Positions 1-9,429 are shown, counted from the first letter of the stretch. The stretch: DNA of 64,000 nt from Geobacillus vulcani PSS1 (GCF_000733845.1 NZ_JPOI01000001.1:1093501-1157500), one strand, 5' to 3'. The notes: generated by a model from the letters alone, not told the origin. Translations and numbers: made by a program.

Positions 1-210
1 GCGGCGGAGGAAGCGCGGGCGAGGGCGGCAGAACTGCGGAGGCAGCGTGAGGCGGCGGCGACTGGTGCGGCGACCGGGGACGACCTTGAGGCGGCGAAGC
101 GGAAGGCGGCGGAGGAAGCGCGGGCGAAGGCGGCGGAACTGCGGAGGCAGCGCGAGGCGGCAAACGATGGGGCGGCGGACGAGGACCTGGAACTCGCGAA
201 GAAAAAGGCG
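1..210 (+). repeat. 105-bp in-frame tandem repeat in nuoC extension
   Basis: Bases 1-105 and 106-210 are near-identical copies of a 105-bp unit (35 residues) beginning AAEEARA(R/K)AAELRRQREAA. After base 210 the pattern changes to Ala/Lys runs that repeat once more (ELAKKKAAAAAKAKAAAAA and ELAKQKAAAAAKAKAAAAA). The array may extend upstream of the window. Confidence 0.85.
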
Positions 211-894
211 GCTGCGGCTGCCAAGGCGAAGGCCGCGGCCGCCGCGAAAGCGCGGGCGGCCGCGATGGCGAAGCAGCAAGGCGATGCGTCCGAAGATGAT
301 GAGTTAGCGAAGCAAAAAGCGGCAGCGGCGGCAAAGGCAAAAGCAGCGGCCGCCGCCCGGGCGAAGGCGAAAGCCGCTGACGCTGACGGAGGGACGGAAC
401 AGCCGCCCTCCCCGTCGCCGAACGATCCGCTGCTTGAAAAATATGTCCGCATCATTCGTGAGCATCTTGGTCCGGATGTGCTCGAAGACGCGTATATCAA
501 CCGGCTGGCGAAAGACGTGCCGACGCTTGTCGTGAAAAAAGAGGCGTACTACAAAATCGCTGAGTTGTTGAAAGGCCATGAACAGCTCCGCTTTGACTAT
601 TTATCCGAGCTGCACGGCACCGATTTCGAGACGCATATGGAAGTGTACGTCCACTTGTACTCGTACCCAAACCGGCAGCCGGCGGCGCTGAAAGTGAAAA
701 TCGAGCGCGACAACCCGGAAATCGATTCGCTCGTCCCGCTTTGGCCGGGGGCGAACTGGCCGGAGTGCGAGGCGTATGATTTGCTTGGCATCCGCTTCCG
801 CGGCCACCCGAACTTGATCCGCATCTTCCTAGGGGAGCAATGGGTCGGTCATCCGCTGCGCAAAGATTATGAGCCGTATGATGCGGAGGTGTGA
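1..894 (+). CDS. nuoC: NADH-quinone oxidoreductase subunit C (5' end outside window)
   Basis: The reading frame is open from base 1, so the gene starts upstream of the window. The C-terminal part, from about base 420, is the 30-kDa/NuoC fold, with the GANWPECEAYDLLGIRFRGH stretch and the terminal HPLRKDYEPYD typical of the family. NuoC belongs to the peripheral arm of complex I and binds NuoD. The first ~135 visible residues are an Ala/Lys/Arg/Glu-rich low-complexity extension built of repeats, not part of the conserved fold. An internal ATG at 265 exists but has no clear ribosome site, and the same low-complexity composition runs on both sides of it, so I treat it as internal. nuoD follows after 3 bases, with GGAGGTG at the end of this gene serving it. 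Confidence 0.93.
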   Translation, partial: AAEEARARAAELRRQREAAATGAATGDDLEAAKRKAAEEARAKAAELRRQREAANDGAADEDLELAKKKAAAAAKAKAAAAAKARAAAMAKQQGDASEDDELAKQKAAAAAKAKAAAAARAKAKAADADGGTEQPPSPSPNDPLLEKYVRIIREHLGPDVLEDAYINRLAKDVPTLVVKKEAYYKIAELLKGHEQLRFDYLSELHGTDFETHMEVYVHLYSYPNRQPAALKVKIERDNPEIDSLVPLWPGANWPECEAYDLLGIRFRGHPNLIRIFLGEQWVGHPLRKDYEPYDAEV

Positions 895-897
895 ACG

Positions 898-1998
898 ATG
901 CTGCGCACAGAAGAAATGATTTTAAACGTCGGCCCCCAACATCCCAGCACCCATGGCGTGTTCCGCCTCATTTTAAAAATCGATGGCGAGATCATTCAAG
1001 AGGCGACGCCGGTCATCGGCTACTTGCACCGCGGGACGGAGAAGATCGCCGAAGGGCTGCAATACACGCAAATCATCCCGTATACCGACCGGATGGACTA
1101 TTTGTCGGCGATGACAAACAACTATGTGCTTTGCCATGCGGTCGAAACGATGATGGGCATTGAAGTGCCGGAACGGGCCGAGTATTTGCGCGTTCTTGCG
1201 ATGGAGCTCGGGCGGATTGCCAGCCACCTCGTCTGGTGGGGGACGTATTTGCTTGACCTCGGCGCGATGAGCCCGTTTTTGTACGCATTCCGCGAGCGCG
1301 AAATGATTATTAATCTATTAAATGAGCTGTCCGGGGCGCGGCTGACGTTCAACTATATGCGCATTGGCGGCGTCAAGTGGGACGCGCCGGATGGCTGGAT
1401 CGACAAGGTGAAACAGTTCGTTCCGTACATGCGCGAGAAACTCGCTGGCTATCACGAGCTGGTCACCGGCAATGAGATTTTTCGCCAGCGCGTCACCGGC
1501 GTGGGACGGTATACGAAAGAAGAAGCGATCAGCTATTCGCTGAGCGGGGTCAACTTGCGGTCGACCGGTGTGAAATGGGATTTGCGCAAAGATGAACCGT
1601 ATTCCGTGTATGACCGGTTTGACTTCGATGTTCCGGTGCGCGAAGGCGGCGACTGTCTGGCCCGCTATGAATGCCGAATGGCGGAAATCGAACAGTCGCT
1701 TCGCATCATCGAGCAGGCGTGCGAGCAATTTCCGCCTCAGGGGCCGATCATGGGAAAAGTGCCCCGCATCATTAAGGCGCCGCCCGGCGAGACGTTCGTC
1801 CGCATCGAAGCGCCGCGCGGCGAGATTGGATGCTATATTGCGAGCGACGGCAAAAAAGAGCCGTACCGCCTCAAATTTCGGCGCCCATCGTTTTATAACT
1901 TGCAAATACTTCCGAAGCTGCTCAAAGGGGAAAACTTGGCCAATGTCATCGCCATTCTCGGCTCGATTGACATTGTGCTCGGGGAGGTCGACGGATGA
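898..1998 (+). CDS. nuoD: NADH-quinone oxidoreductase subunit D
   Basis: This 366-residue protein is the 49-kDa subunit of complex I, which helps form the quinone-reduction site. The N-terminus carries the conserved GPQHPSTHGVFR (residues 12-23), with the histidine known in the family to act at the quinone head group, and RMDYL around Tyr68, the partner tyrosine. The RGTEKIAEG segment and the C-terminal AILGSIDIVLGEVDG ending are also family hallmarks. The ATG at 898 sits behind GGAGGTG at the end of nuoC. The stop overlaps the nuoH start (ATGA), so the two are probably translationally coupled. In the usual 14-gene order nuoE, F and G would come next; here nuoH does. Confidence 0.96.
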   Translation: MLRTEEMILNVGPQHPSTHGVFRLILKIDGEIIQEATPVIGYLHRGTEKIAEGLQYTQIIPYTDRMDYLSAMTNNYVLCHAVETMMGIEVPERAEYLRVLAMELGRIASHLVWWGTYLLDLGAMSPFLYAFREREMIINLLNELSGARLTFNYMRIGGVKWDAPDGWIDKVKQFVPYMREKLAGYHELVTGNEIFRQRVTGVGRYTKEEAISYSLSGVNLRSTGVKWDLRKDEPYSVYDRFDFDVPVREGGDCLARYECRMAEIEQSLRIIEQACEQFPPQGPIMGKVPRIIKAPPGETFVRIEAPRGEIGCYIASDGKKEPYRLKFRRPSFYNLQILPKLLKGENLANVIAILGSIDIVLGEVDG

Positions 1999-2996
1999 TG
2001 GAGCAATGGCTCGAATCCACACCAAGCTGGTCGAACATGGCCCTCTTTTTCGGGCTTGGAGCGCTGCTGTTGGCGGTCGTGCTCGCCTTTGTCACATACG
2101 GCATTTTGGCCGAACGGAAAGTGATGGGGTTTATGCAAGGGCGCATCGGACCGAACCAAGTCGGCGGCCGCTTCGGGCTTTTACAAACCGTTGCCGATGT
2201 GTTGAAGCTGCTTTTGAAAGAGGATACGATCCCAAAAGCGGCCGACCGTCCGCTCTACGTGCTGGCGCCGATCATCGCCTTTGTGCCGTCGTTTATGGTG
2301 TTGGCGGTATTGCCGTTTACCGATGCGTTCCGGTTCGCCGATATCGGCGTCGGCCTGTTGTATTATATCGCTGTCTCCGGCTTGACCACCGTCGGCGTTG
2401 TCGCTGGCGGCTGGGCGTCAAACAACAAATACGCTTTGCTCGGCGGCATGCGGGCAGCCGCGCAAATGATTTCCTATGAGATTCCGCTCGTCATGTCGGC
2501 GCTTGGCGTCGTGCTTTTGGCTGGAAGCATGAACTTGGTCGACATCGTCAACGCGCAAAAAGACGTCTGGTTCCTTTTCGCCCAGCCGCTGGCATTTTTG
2601 ATCTTCCTCATTGCCGCGGTGGCTGAGTTGAACCGGACGCCGTTTGACTTGCCGGAGGCGGAGTCCGAGCTGGTCGCCGGCTTTCATGTGGAATATTCGG
2701 GATTCCGCTGGGCGTTTTTCATGCTTGCCGAGTATGTGTACATGTTTGCGATGGCGGCGCTCATCACCATTTTGTTTCTCGGCGGGTGGCATCCGGTCGC
2801 CTTTCTCGGCTGGATTCCTGGGGCTGTTTGGTTTGCCTTGAAGTTTTGTGCGGTCGTTTTCGTCCTCATTTGGTTTCGCGCCACATTTCCGCGCGTGCGC
2901 GCCGACCAGCTGATGGAGTTCGCCTGGAAAGTGTTGCTTCCGCTTTCGCTCGTCAACATTGTGCTGACAGCGGTCATTAAAGCGTGGTTTTTCTAA
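1995..2996 (+). CDS. nuoH: NADH-quinone oxidoreductase subunit H
   Basis: This 333-residue polytopic membrane protein is the complex I subunit that forms the membrane end of the quinone channel. It has about eight hydrophobic helices and the signature motifs AERKVMGFMQGRIGPNQVG (near residues 40-57) and ELNRTPFDLPEAESELVAG, the conserved acidic loop facing the quinone cavity. It overlaps nuoD by four bases and starts at the first of two adjacent ATGs. A gap of 114 bases follows before nuoI, the longest intergenic gap in this operon, with no obvious gene in it. Confidence 0.96.
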   Translation: MMEQWLESTPSWSNMALFFGLGALLLAVVLAFVTYGILAERKVMGFMQGRIGPNQVGGRFGLLQTVADVLKLLLKEDTIPKAADRPLYVLAPIIAFVPSFMVLAVLPFTDAFRFADIGVGLLYYIAVSGLTTVGVVAGGWASNNKYALLGGMRAAAQMISYEIPLVMSALGVVLLAGSMNLVDIVNAQKDVWFLFAQPLAFLIFLIAAVAELNRTPFDLPEAESELVAGFHVEYSGFRWAFFMLAEYVYMFAMAALITILFLGGWHPVAFLGWIPGAVWFALKFCAVVFVLIWFRATFPRVRADQLMEFAWKVLLPLSLVNIVLTAVIKAWFF

Positions 2997-3110
2997 AGGA
3001 ACAGGGCAGCTTGCCTTGCCAGGAAGGGGGAAGCGGCCCATGGGCATGGTCTCCTCCTTCGAGCAGAGGTTGTGTCGGAACGCCACTTTTCCGATGAGAG
3101 GGGTAGACGG

Positions 3111-3530
3111 ATGATAGGGTTGATGAAAGGATTGGCGTATACGTTAAAAGAGTTGACGCGCGAAAAAGTGACGTACGATTACCCGCACGAACCGCTCCCG
3201 CTCCCGGATCGGTTTCGCGGCATCCAGAAATTTTATCCGGAAAAATGCATCGTGTGCAACCAGTGTGTGAACATCTGCCCGACCGAATGCATTCAGCTGA
3301 CCGGGAAAAAACATCCCGATCCAACGAAAAAAGGGAAAGTGATTGAGACGTACAACATCAACTTTGAAATTTGCATTTTGTGCGATTTGTGCACGGAAGT
3401 ATGTCCAACGGAAGCGATTGTCATGACGAACAATTTTGAGCTCGCGGAATACAGCCGCGACGCTCTGTATAAAGATTTGGCCTGGCTCGATGAAAACGAT
3501 ACGAACATAAGAAGGGAGAATAAGCCGTGA
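3111..3530 (+). CDS. nuoI: NADH-quinone oxidoreductase subunit I (2x 4Fe-4S)
   Basis: The protein (139 residues) is the ferredoxin-like subunit that carries clusters N6a and N6b towards the quinone. Two full four-cysteine motifs are visible: CIVCNQCVNICP and CILCDLCTEVCP. The frame extends upstream to an ATG at 3072, but the extra residues (MSERHFSDERGRR) do not look like the family, and GAGAGGGG just upstream supports the ATG at 3111. A further ATG at 3123 is possible. The stop overlaps the GTG start of nuoJ. Confidence 0.93.
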   Translation: MIGLMKGLAYTLKELTREKVTYDYPHEPLPLPDRFRGIQKFYPEKCIVCNQCVNICPTECIQLTGKKHPDPTKKGKVIETYNINFEICILCDLCTEVCPTEAIVMTNNFELAEYSRDALYKDLAWLDENDTNIRRENKP

Positions 3531-4048
3531 GCGGAACGGACGTCGCCTTTTTCTTGCTCGCCCTCGCGGCGATTGCCGGCGGAGTGACGATGCTCCAGCT
3601 GACGAACGTCGTCCATATGGTCATCGTCCTCGTCATGACGTTTTTAGGCATTGCCGGGTTGTACGTGCTGTTGTCCGCCGAATTTGTCGCCGTTGTGCAA
3701 GTGCTCATCTATTCTGGAGCCATCACGATCATCATGTTGTTTGCGATTATGTTGACGCGTCATCACACAGAGGAAAGGGAGCGCCAAACCACCGGCGGCT
3801 TCTGGCATAAAGCGGTTGCCGCCCTCTCCGTGATCGCTTTTGGCCTTGCCGCCTACTTCGGCATCCGCCAGCTCGACTTTGGCGCTGACGGCAGCGCGTT
3901 GGCGGGCGACAATGCTAAGGCGATCGGCAAGTCGCTTTACTCGTATTATACGATTCCGTTTGAAATCGTGTCCGTCATTTTGCTTGTCGCTTTGATCGGC
4001 GCGATTGTGCTGGCGAAAAAAGACGGCAAGGGGGCAGGAGATCCATGA
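3527..4048 (+). CDS. nuoJ: NADH-quinone oxidoreductase subunit J
   Basis: A 173-residue integral membrane subunit of complex I with five predicted helices. The [21 protein letters not shown] region is the conserved helix with the pi-bulge typical of NuoJ. It begins with GTG at 3527, overlapping the nuoI stop by four bases and preceded by AAGGGAG, so expression is probably coupled to nuoI. NuoJ and NuoK together form part of the proton path between the quinone site and the antiporter-like subunits. It overlaps nuoK by four bases. Confidence 0.95.
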   Translation: MSGTDVAFFLLALAAIAGGVTMLQLTNVVHMVIVLVMTFLGIAGLYVLLSAEFVAVVQVLIYSGAITIIMLFAIMLTRHHTEERERQTTGGFWHKAVAALSVIAFGLAAYFGIRQLDFGADGSALAGDNAKAIGKSLYSYYTIPFEIVSVILLVALIGAIVLAKKDGKGAGDP

Positions 4049-4350
4049 CACTATCGGCTTATTTGGCGCTTTCACTCATCTTGTTTTGTATCGGGCTATA
4101 CGGGGCGCTCACGAAGCGGAACACGGTCATTGTGCTCATCTGCATTGAGCTGATGTTGAATGCGGTCAACATCAACTTCGTCGCGTTTGCCAAATACGGC
4201 CCCCATCCCAGCGTTCACGGGCACGTGTTCGCGCTGTTTGCAATCGCTGTGGCGGCGGCGGAAGCGGCCGTCGGTTTAGCCGCGCTCATCGCCTTTTACC
4301 GCAACCGGAAGACGGTTCAAGTCGATGAAGCCAATTCGTTGAAACATTAG
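4045..4350 (+). CDS. nuoK: NADH-quinone oxidoreductase subunit K
   Basis: This 101-residue, three-helix membrane subunit is the full family length. The conserved glutamates lie in helix 2 ([19 protein letters not shown]) and helix 3 ([18 protein letters not shown]), where in the family they carry protons through the membrane arm. The ATG overlaps the nuoJ stop, and GGGGGCAGGAG precedes it. nuoL starts 17 bases after the stop. Confidence 0.95.
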   Translation: MTLSAYLALSLILFCIGLYGALTKRNTVIVLICIELMLNAVNINFVAFAKYGPHPSVHGHVFALFAIAVAAAEAAVGLAALIAFYRNRKTVQVDEANSLKH

Positions 4351-4367
4351 AAAAGGGGATGGGAACG

Positions 4368-6221
4368 ATGATGAACCTGGCTTGGGTTGTGCCGCTGTTC
4401 CCGCTTGGTTCGTTCCTTTTGCTGCTTTTGTTTGGGCGAAGATGGAAACAAGCAAGCGCCTATGTCGGCATCGGCGCGGCGTTTTTATCCTTGCTTTTGG
4501 CGCTCGCGGTGCTTGTGGATCGCCTGGGCGGGTCGACGTATGAGGCAGACTGGACATGGATGACGCTGGGCGGCGTGACGTTGACGGTCGGGATTTCCGT
4601 CACTGCCCTAAACGCTTGGATGCTCGCTGTTGTCGCCGTCGTCAGCTGGCTCGTCCACCTTTATTCGCAAGGGTATATGGCCGGCGATGAACGGTTTTCC
4701 ACCTTTTACGCGTATTTGGGCCTGTTTACGTTCGCGATGCTCGGTCTTGTGCTGTCGCCGAATTTGCTGCAGGCGTACATCTTTTGGGAGCTCGTCGGGC
4801 TTGGATCGTTTTTGCTGATCGGGTTTTACTTCTACAAAGAAGAAGCGAAAGCGGCGGCGAAAAAGGCGTTCATCATGACGCGCATCGGCGACGTTGGCTT
4901 TTTCGTCGGCATGATGTTGCTCTTTTGGCAAACGCACAGCTTTGATTATGATGACATTTTCCGCGCCGTCGGCGATGGGACGCTGTCGCCGGGGATGACG
5001 ACGCTTGCGGCGATCTTGATATTCATCGGCGCCATCGGCAAATCGGGGCAATTTCCGCTCCATACGTGGCTGCCGGATGCGATGGAAGGTCCGACGCCGG
5101 TGTCGGCGCTTATCCACGCCGCAACGATGGTGGCGGCTGGTGTGTATCTTGTGGCGGCATTGTTTCCGCTGTATGAGGCAAGTCATGCGGCAATGATGAC
5201 TGTGGCGACGGTCGGCGGGGTGACGGCCATTTTTGCCGCGACGATTGGCCTCGTGCAGACGGACATCAAGCGCGTCCTCGCGTATTCGACGATCAGCCAG
5301 CTCGGTTATATGATGTTGGCGCTTGGCGCCGGCAGCTATGTCGCGGCCATCTTCCATTTGACGACGCATGCGTTCTTTAAGGCGCTCCTCTTTTTGGCCG
5401 CCGGGAGCGTCATTCATGCCGTCCATACCCAAAACATCGAGGAAATGGGCGGACTTTGGCGGCGGTTGCCGTGGACCGCGCCGCTGTTTTTGATTGGAGC
5501 GCTGTCGATCAGCGGGGTTCCGCTATTCTCCGGCTTTTTCAGCAAGGACGAAATTTTGGCTGCCGCTTGGACGAACGGGCCGCGCCCTCTCTTTTGGCTC
5601 GCGGTCGCTGCCGCGCTGCTGACGTCGTTTTATATGTTCCGTCTCTTTTTCCTCGTCTTTGCCGGAAAAGCGCGCCGTGATGAAGAGGTGCATGAAGCGC
5701 CGGCATCCATGGTTGGTCCTATGCTTGTGCTCGGCGTGTTGTCGATCGTGGCGGGGTACGTGCAAACGCCGTGGTTTGGCCCGTTCCTTGGGGAATGGTT
5801 GACGGATGGAGCGTATCGTCATGAAGCGGCGCCGGGATGGATTGCTGTGGCGGCGGCAATCGTCTCGCTTGCCGGGATTCTCCTCGCCTGGCTCATGTAT
5901 GGGGCGCGGAAGGTGCCGCGCGATTGGCTGTCCGCGCGCGTTCCGTATGTTGATGAGCTGTTGCGCCGCCACTACTATATCGATGACATCTACCGTTTGA
6001 CAGTTGTGGCGCTCGTGTCGCTCATCAGCCGTTTGTTGGTGTATGTCGACCGCTTCCTTGTTGAAGGGATCGCCCGGCTTGCGGCCGGCATCGTCGGCGC
6101 GGCTGCCTCGGCTGGGTCGCGTGGGCAAAACGGGCAGGCGCAGACATATGGGGCGGTGACGGTGGCCGGATTGGCGATTTTGGTCGTCATCTTCGCCTTA
6201 ACAGGGGGGTACTGGCTATGA
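4368..6221 (+). CDS. nuoL: NADH-quinone oxidoreductase subunit L
   Basis: The 617-residue product is the largest antiporter-like subunit at the distal tip of the membrane arm. It has the proton-pumping core with the conserved LLQAYIFWELVGLGSFLLIGFY glutamate helix, the KSGQFPLHTWLPDAMEGPTPVSALIHAATMV lysine/histidine stretch and the TDIKRVLAYSTISQLGYM lysine. The C-terminus carries the amphipathic and final helices. An in-frame ATG at 4359 abuts the AAAAGGGG ribosome site and is too close; the ATG at 4368 (or 4371) has proper spacing. It overlaps nuoM by four bases. Confidence 0.95.
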   Translation: MMNLAWVVPLFPLGSFLLLLLFGRRWKQASAYVGIGAAFLSLLLALAVLVDRLGGSTYEADWTWMTLGGVTLTVGISVTALNAWMLAVVAVVSWLVHLYSQGYMAGDERFSTFYAYLGLFTFAMLGLVLSPNLLQAYIFWELVGLGSFLLIGFYFYKEEAKAAAKKAFIMTRIGDVGFFVGMMLLFWQTHSFDYDDIFRAVGDGTLSPGMTTLAAILIFIGAIGKSGQFPLHTWLPDAMEGPTPVSALIHAATMVAAGVYLVAALFPLYEASHAAMMTVATVGGVTAIFAATIGLVQTDIKRVLAYSTISQLGYMMLALGAGSYVAAIFHLTTHAFFKALLFLAAGSVIHAVHTQNIEEMGGLWRRLPWTAPLFLIGALSISGVPLFSGFFSKDEILAAAWTNGPRPLFWLAVAAALLTSFYMFRLFFLVFAGKARRDEEVHEAPASMVGPMLVLGVLSIVAGYVQTPWFGPFLGEWLTDGAYRHEAAPGWIAVAAAIVSLAGILLAWLMYGARKVPRDWLSARVPYVDELLRRHYYIDDIYRLTVVALVSLISRLLVYVDRFLVEGIARLAAGIVGAAASAGSRGQNGQAQTYGAVTVAGLAILVVIFALTGGYWL

Positions 6222-7777
6222 TGTTTTTATCACTGCTCGTCTTTTCACCGCTGTTAGGCATCGTGTTGTTGATGTTTGTCCGCAAAACGGATGAACGAAT
6301 GATTCAATGGCTCGGAACGGCCGCCACCGTACCATCGCTCATTTTGGCGCTGTTTGCTTTCATCCAGTCCGGGCGTGGGTTTCGCCTCGAGCAGCTCGAT
6401 GAAGCGCGGGACTGGGTGCGGCTTGCTGACCTGCCATTTTTGACGGACGCGGCGTACGTCATCCGTTATGAGCTTGGCATCGATGGGCTGTCGCTTGTTT
6501 TTATCGTTTTGACTGCGGTGTTGTCGACGTTGGCCGCTTTGGCGTCGGTGCTTGTCAAAACGGAGAAAAAAGGGTATTTTCTTTGGCTGCTGGCGCTCGA
6601 GATTGGTATGCTCGGCGTATTTTCCGCCGCCAATTTCGTTTGGTTTTTCCTCTTTTTAGAAGTGACGTTGGTTGCCATGTTTTTGCTTGTCGGCAAGTGG
6701 GGCGGATTTGAGCGCGAGCGGGCGGCGTACAGCTACTTGTTGTACAACGGTCTTGGTTCGGCCTTACTGCTTGTCGTGATCGCGGTGTTGGTCGCCCGCG
6801 CGGGAACAGCGAACTTTGCCTTGCTCCATGAGATGTTACATAATCCCGTTGCCCAAGGGCAGTGGATTGCGCCGCTTTCGGAAGAGGGGCGTCGCTGGCT
6901 GCTGGGGGGGCTGCTGCTGGCGTTTGCGATCAAGCTGCCAGCCTTTCCGTTCCATCGTTGGCTCATCCGCGTTCACGTTGAAGCGCCGCCGCCGGTCGTC
7001 ATGCTTCACGCCGGGGTGCTATTGAAAATTGCGGCATATGCGATGATTCGCTTCGGGGTCGGCTTGTTTCCGGGCGAGTTCCGCTCGTTTGCCGGCGTTC
7101 TCGCTCTATTTGGCGTCATCAACGTGTTGTACGGCGCGCTGTTGGCGCTTCGCCAACGCGAACTGAAGCGCGTGCTCGCCTACTCGAGCGTATCGCATAT
7201 GGGGGTTGTGCTCATCGGACTCGGCGCGTTGAATGAGGCCGGTATTCAAGGAGCGGTCCTGCAATCGATCGCACACGGGCTCATTTCGGCTTTGTCGTTT
7301 TTGCTTGTCGGCGTGCTCGCCGGGCGAACGGGAACGACGGATCTCAACCGGCTTGGCGGACTGACGAAAGCGATGCCGCTCTTTTCCGGGTATTTGCTTA
7401 CAGCAGCGCTCGCCTTGCTCGGCTTGCCGGGCATGGCGGGGTTTGTCGGTGAATTCACGTCGTTTCTCGGGCTGTTTCAAACGAAGCCGGTCCTCGCCGC
7501 CGTAGGGGCGCTTGGGTTGATCTTAGCTGCGGCTTACTCGCTCAAGGCTGTTCTTGACATCACATTCGGCCGCGACCGTCGAGGGGCGGTCATGAATCCA
7601 AGATCGACGGCGGAGGCGATCGAGGTGCATCAGGCTGCCGTCGACTTGCGAGGGAAAGAAGCAGTGCCGGCGTTCATCCTCGTCGCGTTGATCGTGGCCG
7701 TTGGCGTCTATCCGCAGCTATTGGCCGCGCCGCTTACAGCCGTCGTAGAGACGATGATGAACGGGCTAGGAGGGTGA
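6218..7777 (+). CDS. nuoM: NADH-quinone oxidoreductase subunit M
   Basis: A 519-residue antiporter-like subunit of complex I, homologous to NuoL and NuoN. It shows the FSAANFVWFFLFLEVTLVAMFLLVGKWGG glutamate helix, KLPAFPFHRWLIRVHVEAPPPVVMLHAGVLLK, and RELKRVLAYSSVSHMGVV. It begins inside the nuoL stop (ATGA overlap) and is followed within four bases by nuoN, which has GGAGGG upstream. Length and motifs are intact, so it is predicted functional. Confidence 0.95.
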   Translation: MMFLSLLVFSPLLGIVLLMFVRKTDERMIQWLGTAATVPSLILALFAFIQSGRGFRLEQLDEARDWVRLADLPFLTDAAYVIRYELGIDGLSLVFIVLTAVLSTLAALASVLVKTEKKGYFLWLLALEIGMLGVFSAANFVWFFLFLEVTLVAMFLLVGKWGGFERERAAYSYLLYNGLGSALLLVVIAVLVARAGTANFALLHEMLHNPVAQGQWIAPLSEEGRRWLLGGLLLAFAIKLPAFPFHRWLIRVHVEAPPPVVMLHAGVLLKIAAYAMIRFGVGLFPGEFRSFAGVLALFGVINVLYGALLALRQRELKRVLAYSSVSHMGVVLIGLGALNEAGIQGAVLQSIAHGLISALSFLLVGVLAGRTGTTDLNRLGGLTKAMPLFSGYLLTAALALLGLPGMAGFVGEFTSFLGLFQTKPVLAAVGALGLILAAAYSLKAVLDITFGRDRRGAVMNPRSTAEAIEVHQAAVDLRGKEAVPAFILVALIVAVGVYPQLLAAPLTAVVETMMNGLGG

Positions 7778-7781
7778 TCAC

Positions 7782-9275
7782 ATGAACGATGTATGGCAAT
7801 CCGATTGGGGCATGATGACGCCGGAATGGATCGTTCTTGCGGTTGCCATTGTGCTAGTAGTGATCGATTTGGCCCTGCCAAGCGGCCGAAGCCGGCGTCC
7901 GCTCGCCTGGGGCGCCGCGGCGGCGGCGGCATTGGCCATGATCGCGACAGCGGCGATGATTCCGGCCGAGCCGGCATCCATTTTACATGATACGTTCCGG
8001 CTCGATGCGTTCGCCAAAGCATTTAAGCTCATTGTGCTGGCTGGCGCCGCATTCGCTTTGCTTCTGACCGCCGATTGGAAACCGAAAGAAGACAGTCCTC
8101 ACCGCGGCGAGTTTGCCTATATGATGCTGTTTGCCTTGCTTGGGGCGATGATGACTGCGTCAAGCGGCGACTTGCTGACGCTGTTCGTCAGTATCGAGCT
8201 GCTGTCGGTATCATCCTACATTTTGGCCGGCTTACGCAAAACAGCGCCGGAGTCGAATGAGGCGGCGCTCAAATACGTGATCAACGGCGGCATCGCCACC
8301 GCCATCATGCTGTTTGGCATGAGCTATCTGTTCGGCTTGACCGGCACGACGAATCTCGGCGGCATTGCACGCCGTTTGCAGGAGACGAACGAGCCGTACA
8401 TGCTCGCTTTGGCGTTTCTCCTTTTGCTGATCGGGGTTTCGTTTAAGCTGGCGACCGTTCCGTTCCATATGTGGGCGCCGGACGTGTACGAAGGAGCGCC
8501 CGTTCCTGCGACGGCGTTTTTTGCCGTCGTGTCGAAAACGGCCGGCTTTGTCCTTCTTCTCCGTTTGCTCGTGACGATCTTTGCCGCAGCGCCGTCTGAA
8601 GGGCGGGACCCATCATCGCTTCTCTTGTCGATGCAGCCGGTCATCACCGTGTTAGCCGGATTGACGATGATCATCGGCAGCGTTGTGGCGCTTCGGCAGC
8701 GGAGCTTAAAGCGGCTGCTCGCCTATTCAGGCATCGCCCATGCCGGCTACTTGCTCGCCGGGTTTGCCGCGATGTCATGGACGATGATCGATTCGCTTTG
8801 GCTGTATTTGGTTGTCTATACGTTCATGAACATCGGAGCGTTTGCTATTGTGGCCCATATTGTCAATGAAACGGGATCGGATGATTTGGATGGACTCACC
8901 GGCTTGTACCGGCATCGTCCGCTGTTGGCTTCAGCGCTCGGGCTGTTTTTGCTCTCGCTTGCCGGCATTCCGGGAACGGCTGGGTTTATTGCCAAACTGT
9001 ATATATTCATTGGCCTTGTCGTCACTGAACCGGGCCATTACGTGCTCGCTGTGGTGATGGCCATCACGACTGTCATCTCATACGTGTATTATTTCCATTT
9101 GATCGTTCAGCTCTTTTTCCGTCCGGCGTTCACGGCACCGCTTGGCCGGCTTCCGGCCGGTTTGTCGACCGCCGTCATCCTTTGCGCGCTTGGAACGTTG
9201 GCGATCGGCTGGGCGCCGGGGCTGGCTTACGATGTACTCGCCCAGTTTGGGCATTTTGGCGATTTTTTGCCGTAA
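7782..9275 (+). CDS. nuoN: NADH-quinone oxidoreductase subunit N
   Basis: This 497-residue protein is the third antiporter-like membrane subunit, the one nearest NuoK. It has the conserved SIELLSVSSYILAGLRK, FKLATVPFHMWAPDVYEGAPVPATAF and RSLKRLLAYSGIAHAGYLLAG motifs that line the proton channel. The start ATG lies behind GGAGGGTGATCAC. It is the last gene of the operon: a strong hairpin with a T-run follows about 14 bases after the stop. Confidence 0.95.
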   Translation: MNDVWQSDWGMMTPEWIVLAVAIVLVVIDLALPSGRSRRPLAWGAAAAAALAMIATAAMIPAEPASILHDTFRLDAFAKAFKLIVLAGAAFALLLTADWKPKEDSPHRGEFAYMMLFALLGAMMTASSGDLLTLFVSIELLSVSSYILAGLRKTAPESNEAALKYVINGGIATAIMLFGMSYLFGLTGTTNLGGIARRLQETNEPYMLALAFLLLLIGVSFKLATVPFHMWAPDVYEGAPVPATAFFAVVSKTAGFVLLLRLLVTIFAAAPSEGRDPSSLLLSMQPVITVLAGLTMIIGSVVALRQRSLKRLLAYSGIAHAGYLLAGFAAMSWTMIDSLWLYLVVYTFMNIGAFAIVAHIVNETGSDDLDGLTGLYRHRPLLASALGLFLLSLAGIPGTAGFIAKLYIFIGLVVTEPGHYVLAVVMAITTVISYVYYFHLIVQLFFRPAFTAPLGRLPAGLSTAVILCALGTLAIGWAPGLAYDVLAQFGHFGDFLP

Positions 9276-9288
9276 CGGTAGAATAAAG

Positions 9289-9318
9289 GGAGAGGGAGAA
9301 TGCCTCTCCTCTTTTTTT
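9289..9318 (+). terminator. Rho-independent terminator of the nuo operon
   Basis: GGAGAGG and CCTCTCC form a 7-bp stem with a 7-base loop, followed by TCTTTTTTT, directly after nuoN. Confidence 0.85.
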
Positions 9319-9429
9319 GCGCCGCTGGCCTCGTTTGGAAAGGGGGGATGCGCTGCCTGCTTTGCGAAGGAAAGATTCATGAGCCATCCTTTTTGCTTTC
9401 CACCCAGCAGGAAGTTTCAAGGCTTGCGC

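Noticed and set aside
1318..2025. A 235-codon minus-strand frame over nuoD, and similar long antisense frames over nuoH and nuoL
   Set aside because: They are shadows caused by G+C-rich third positions in the real plus-strand genes. They lack ribosome sites and family motifs.
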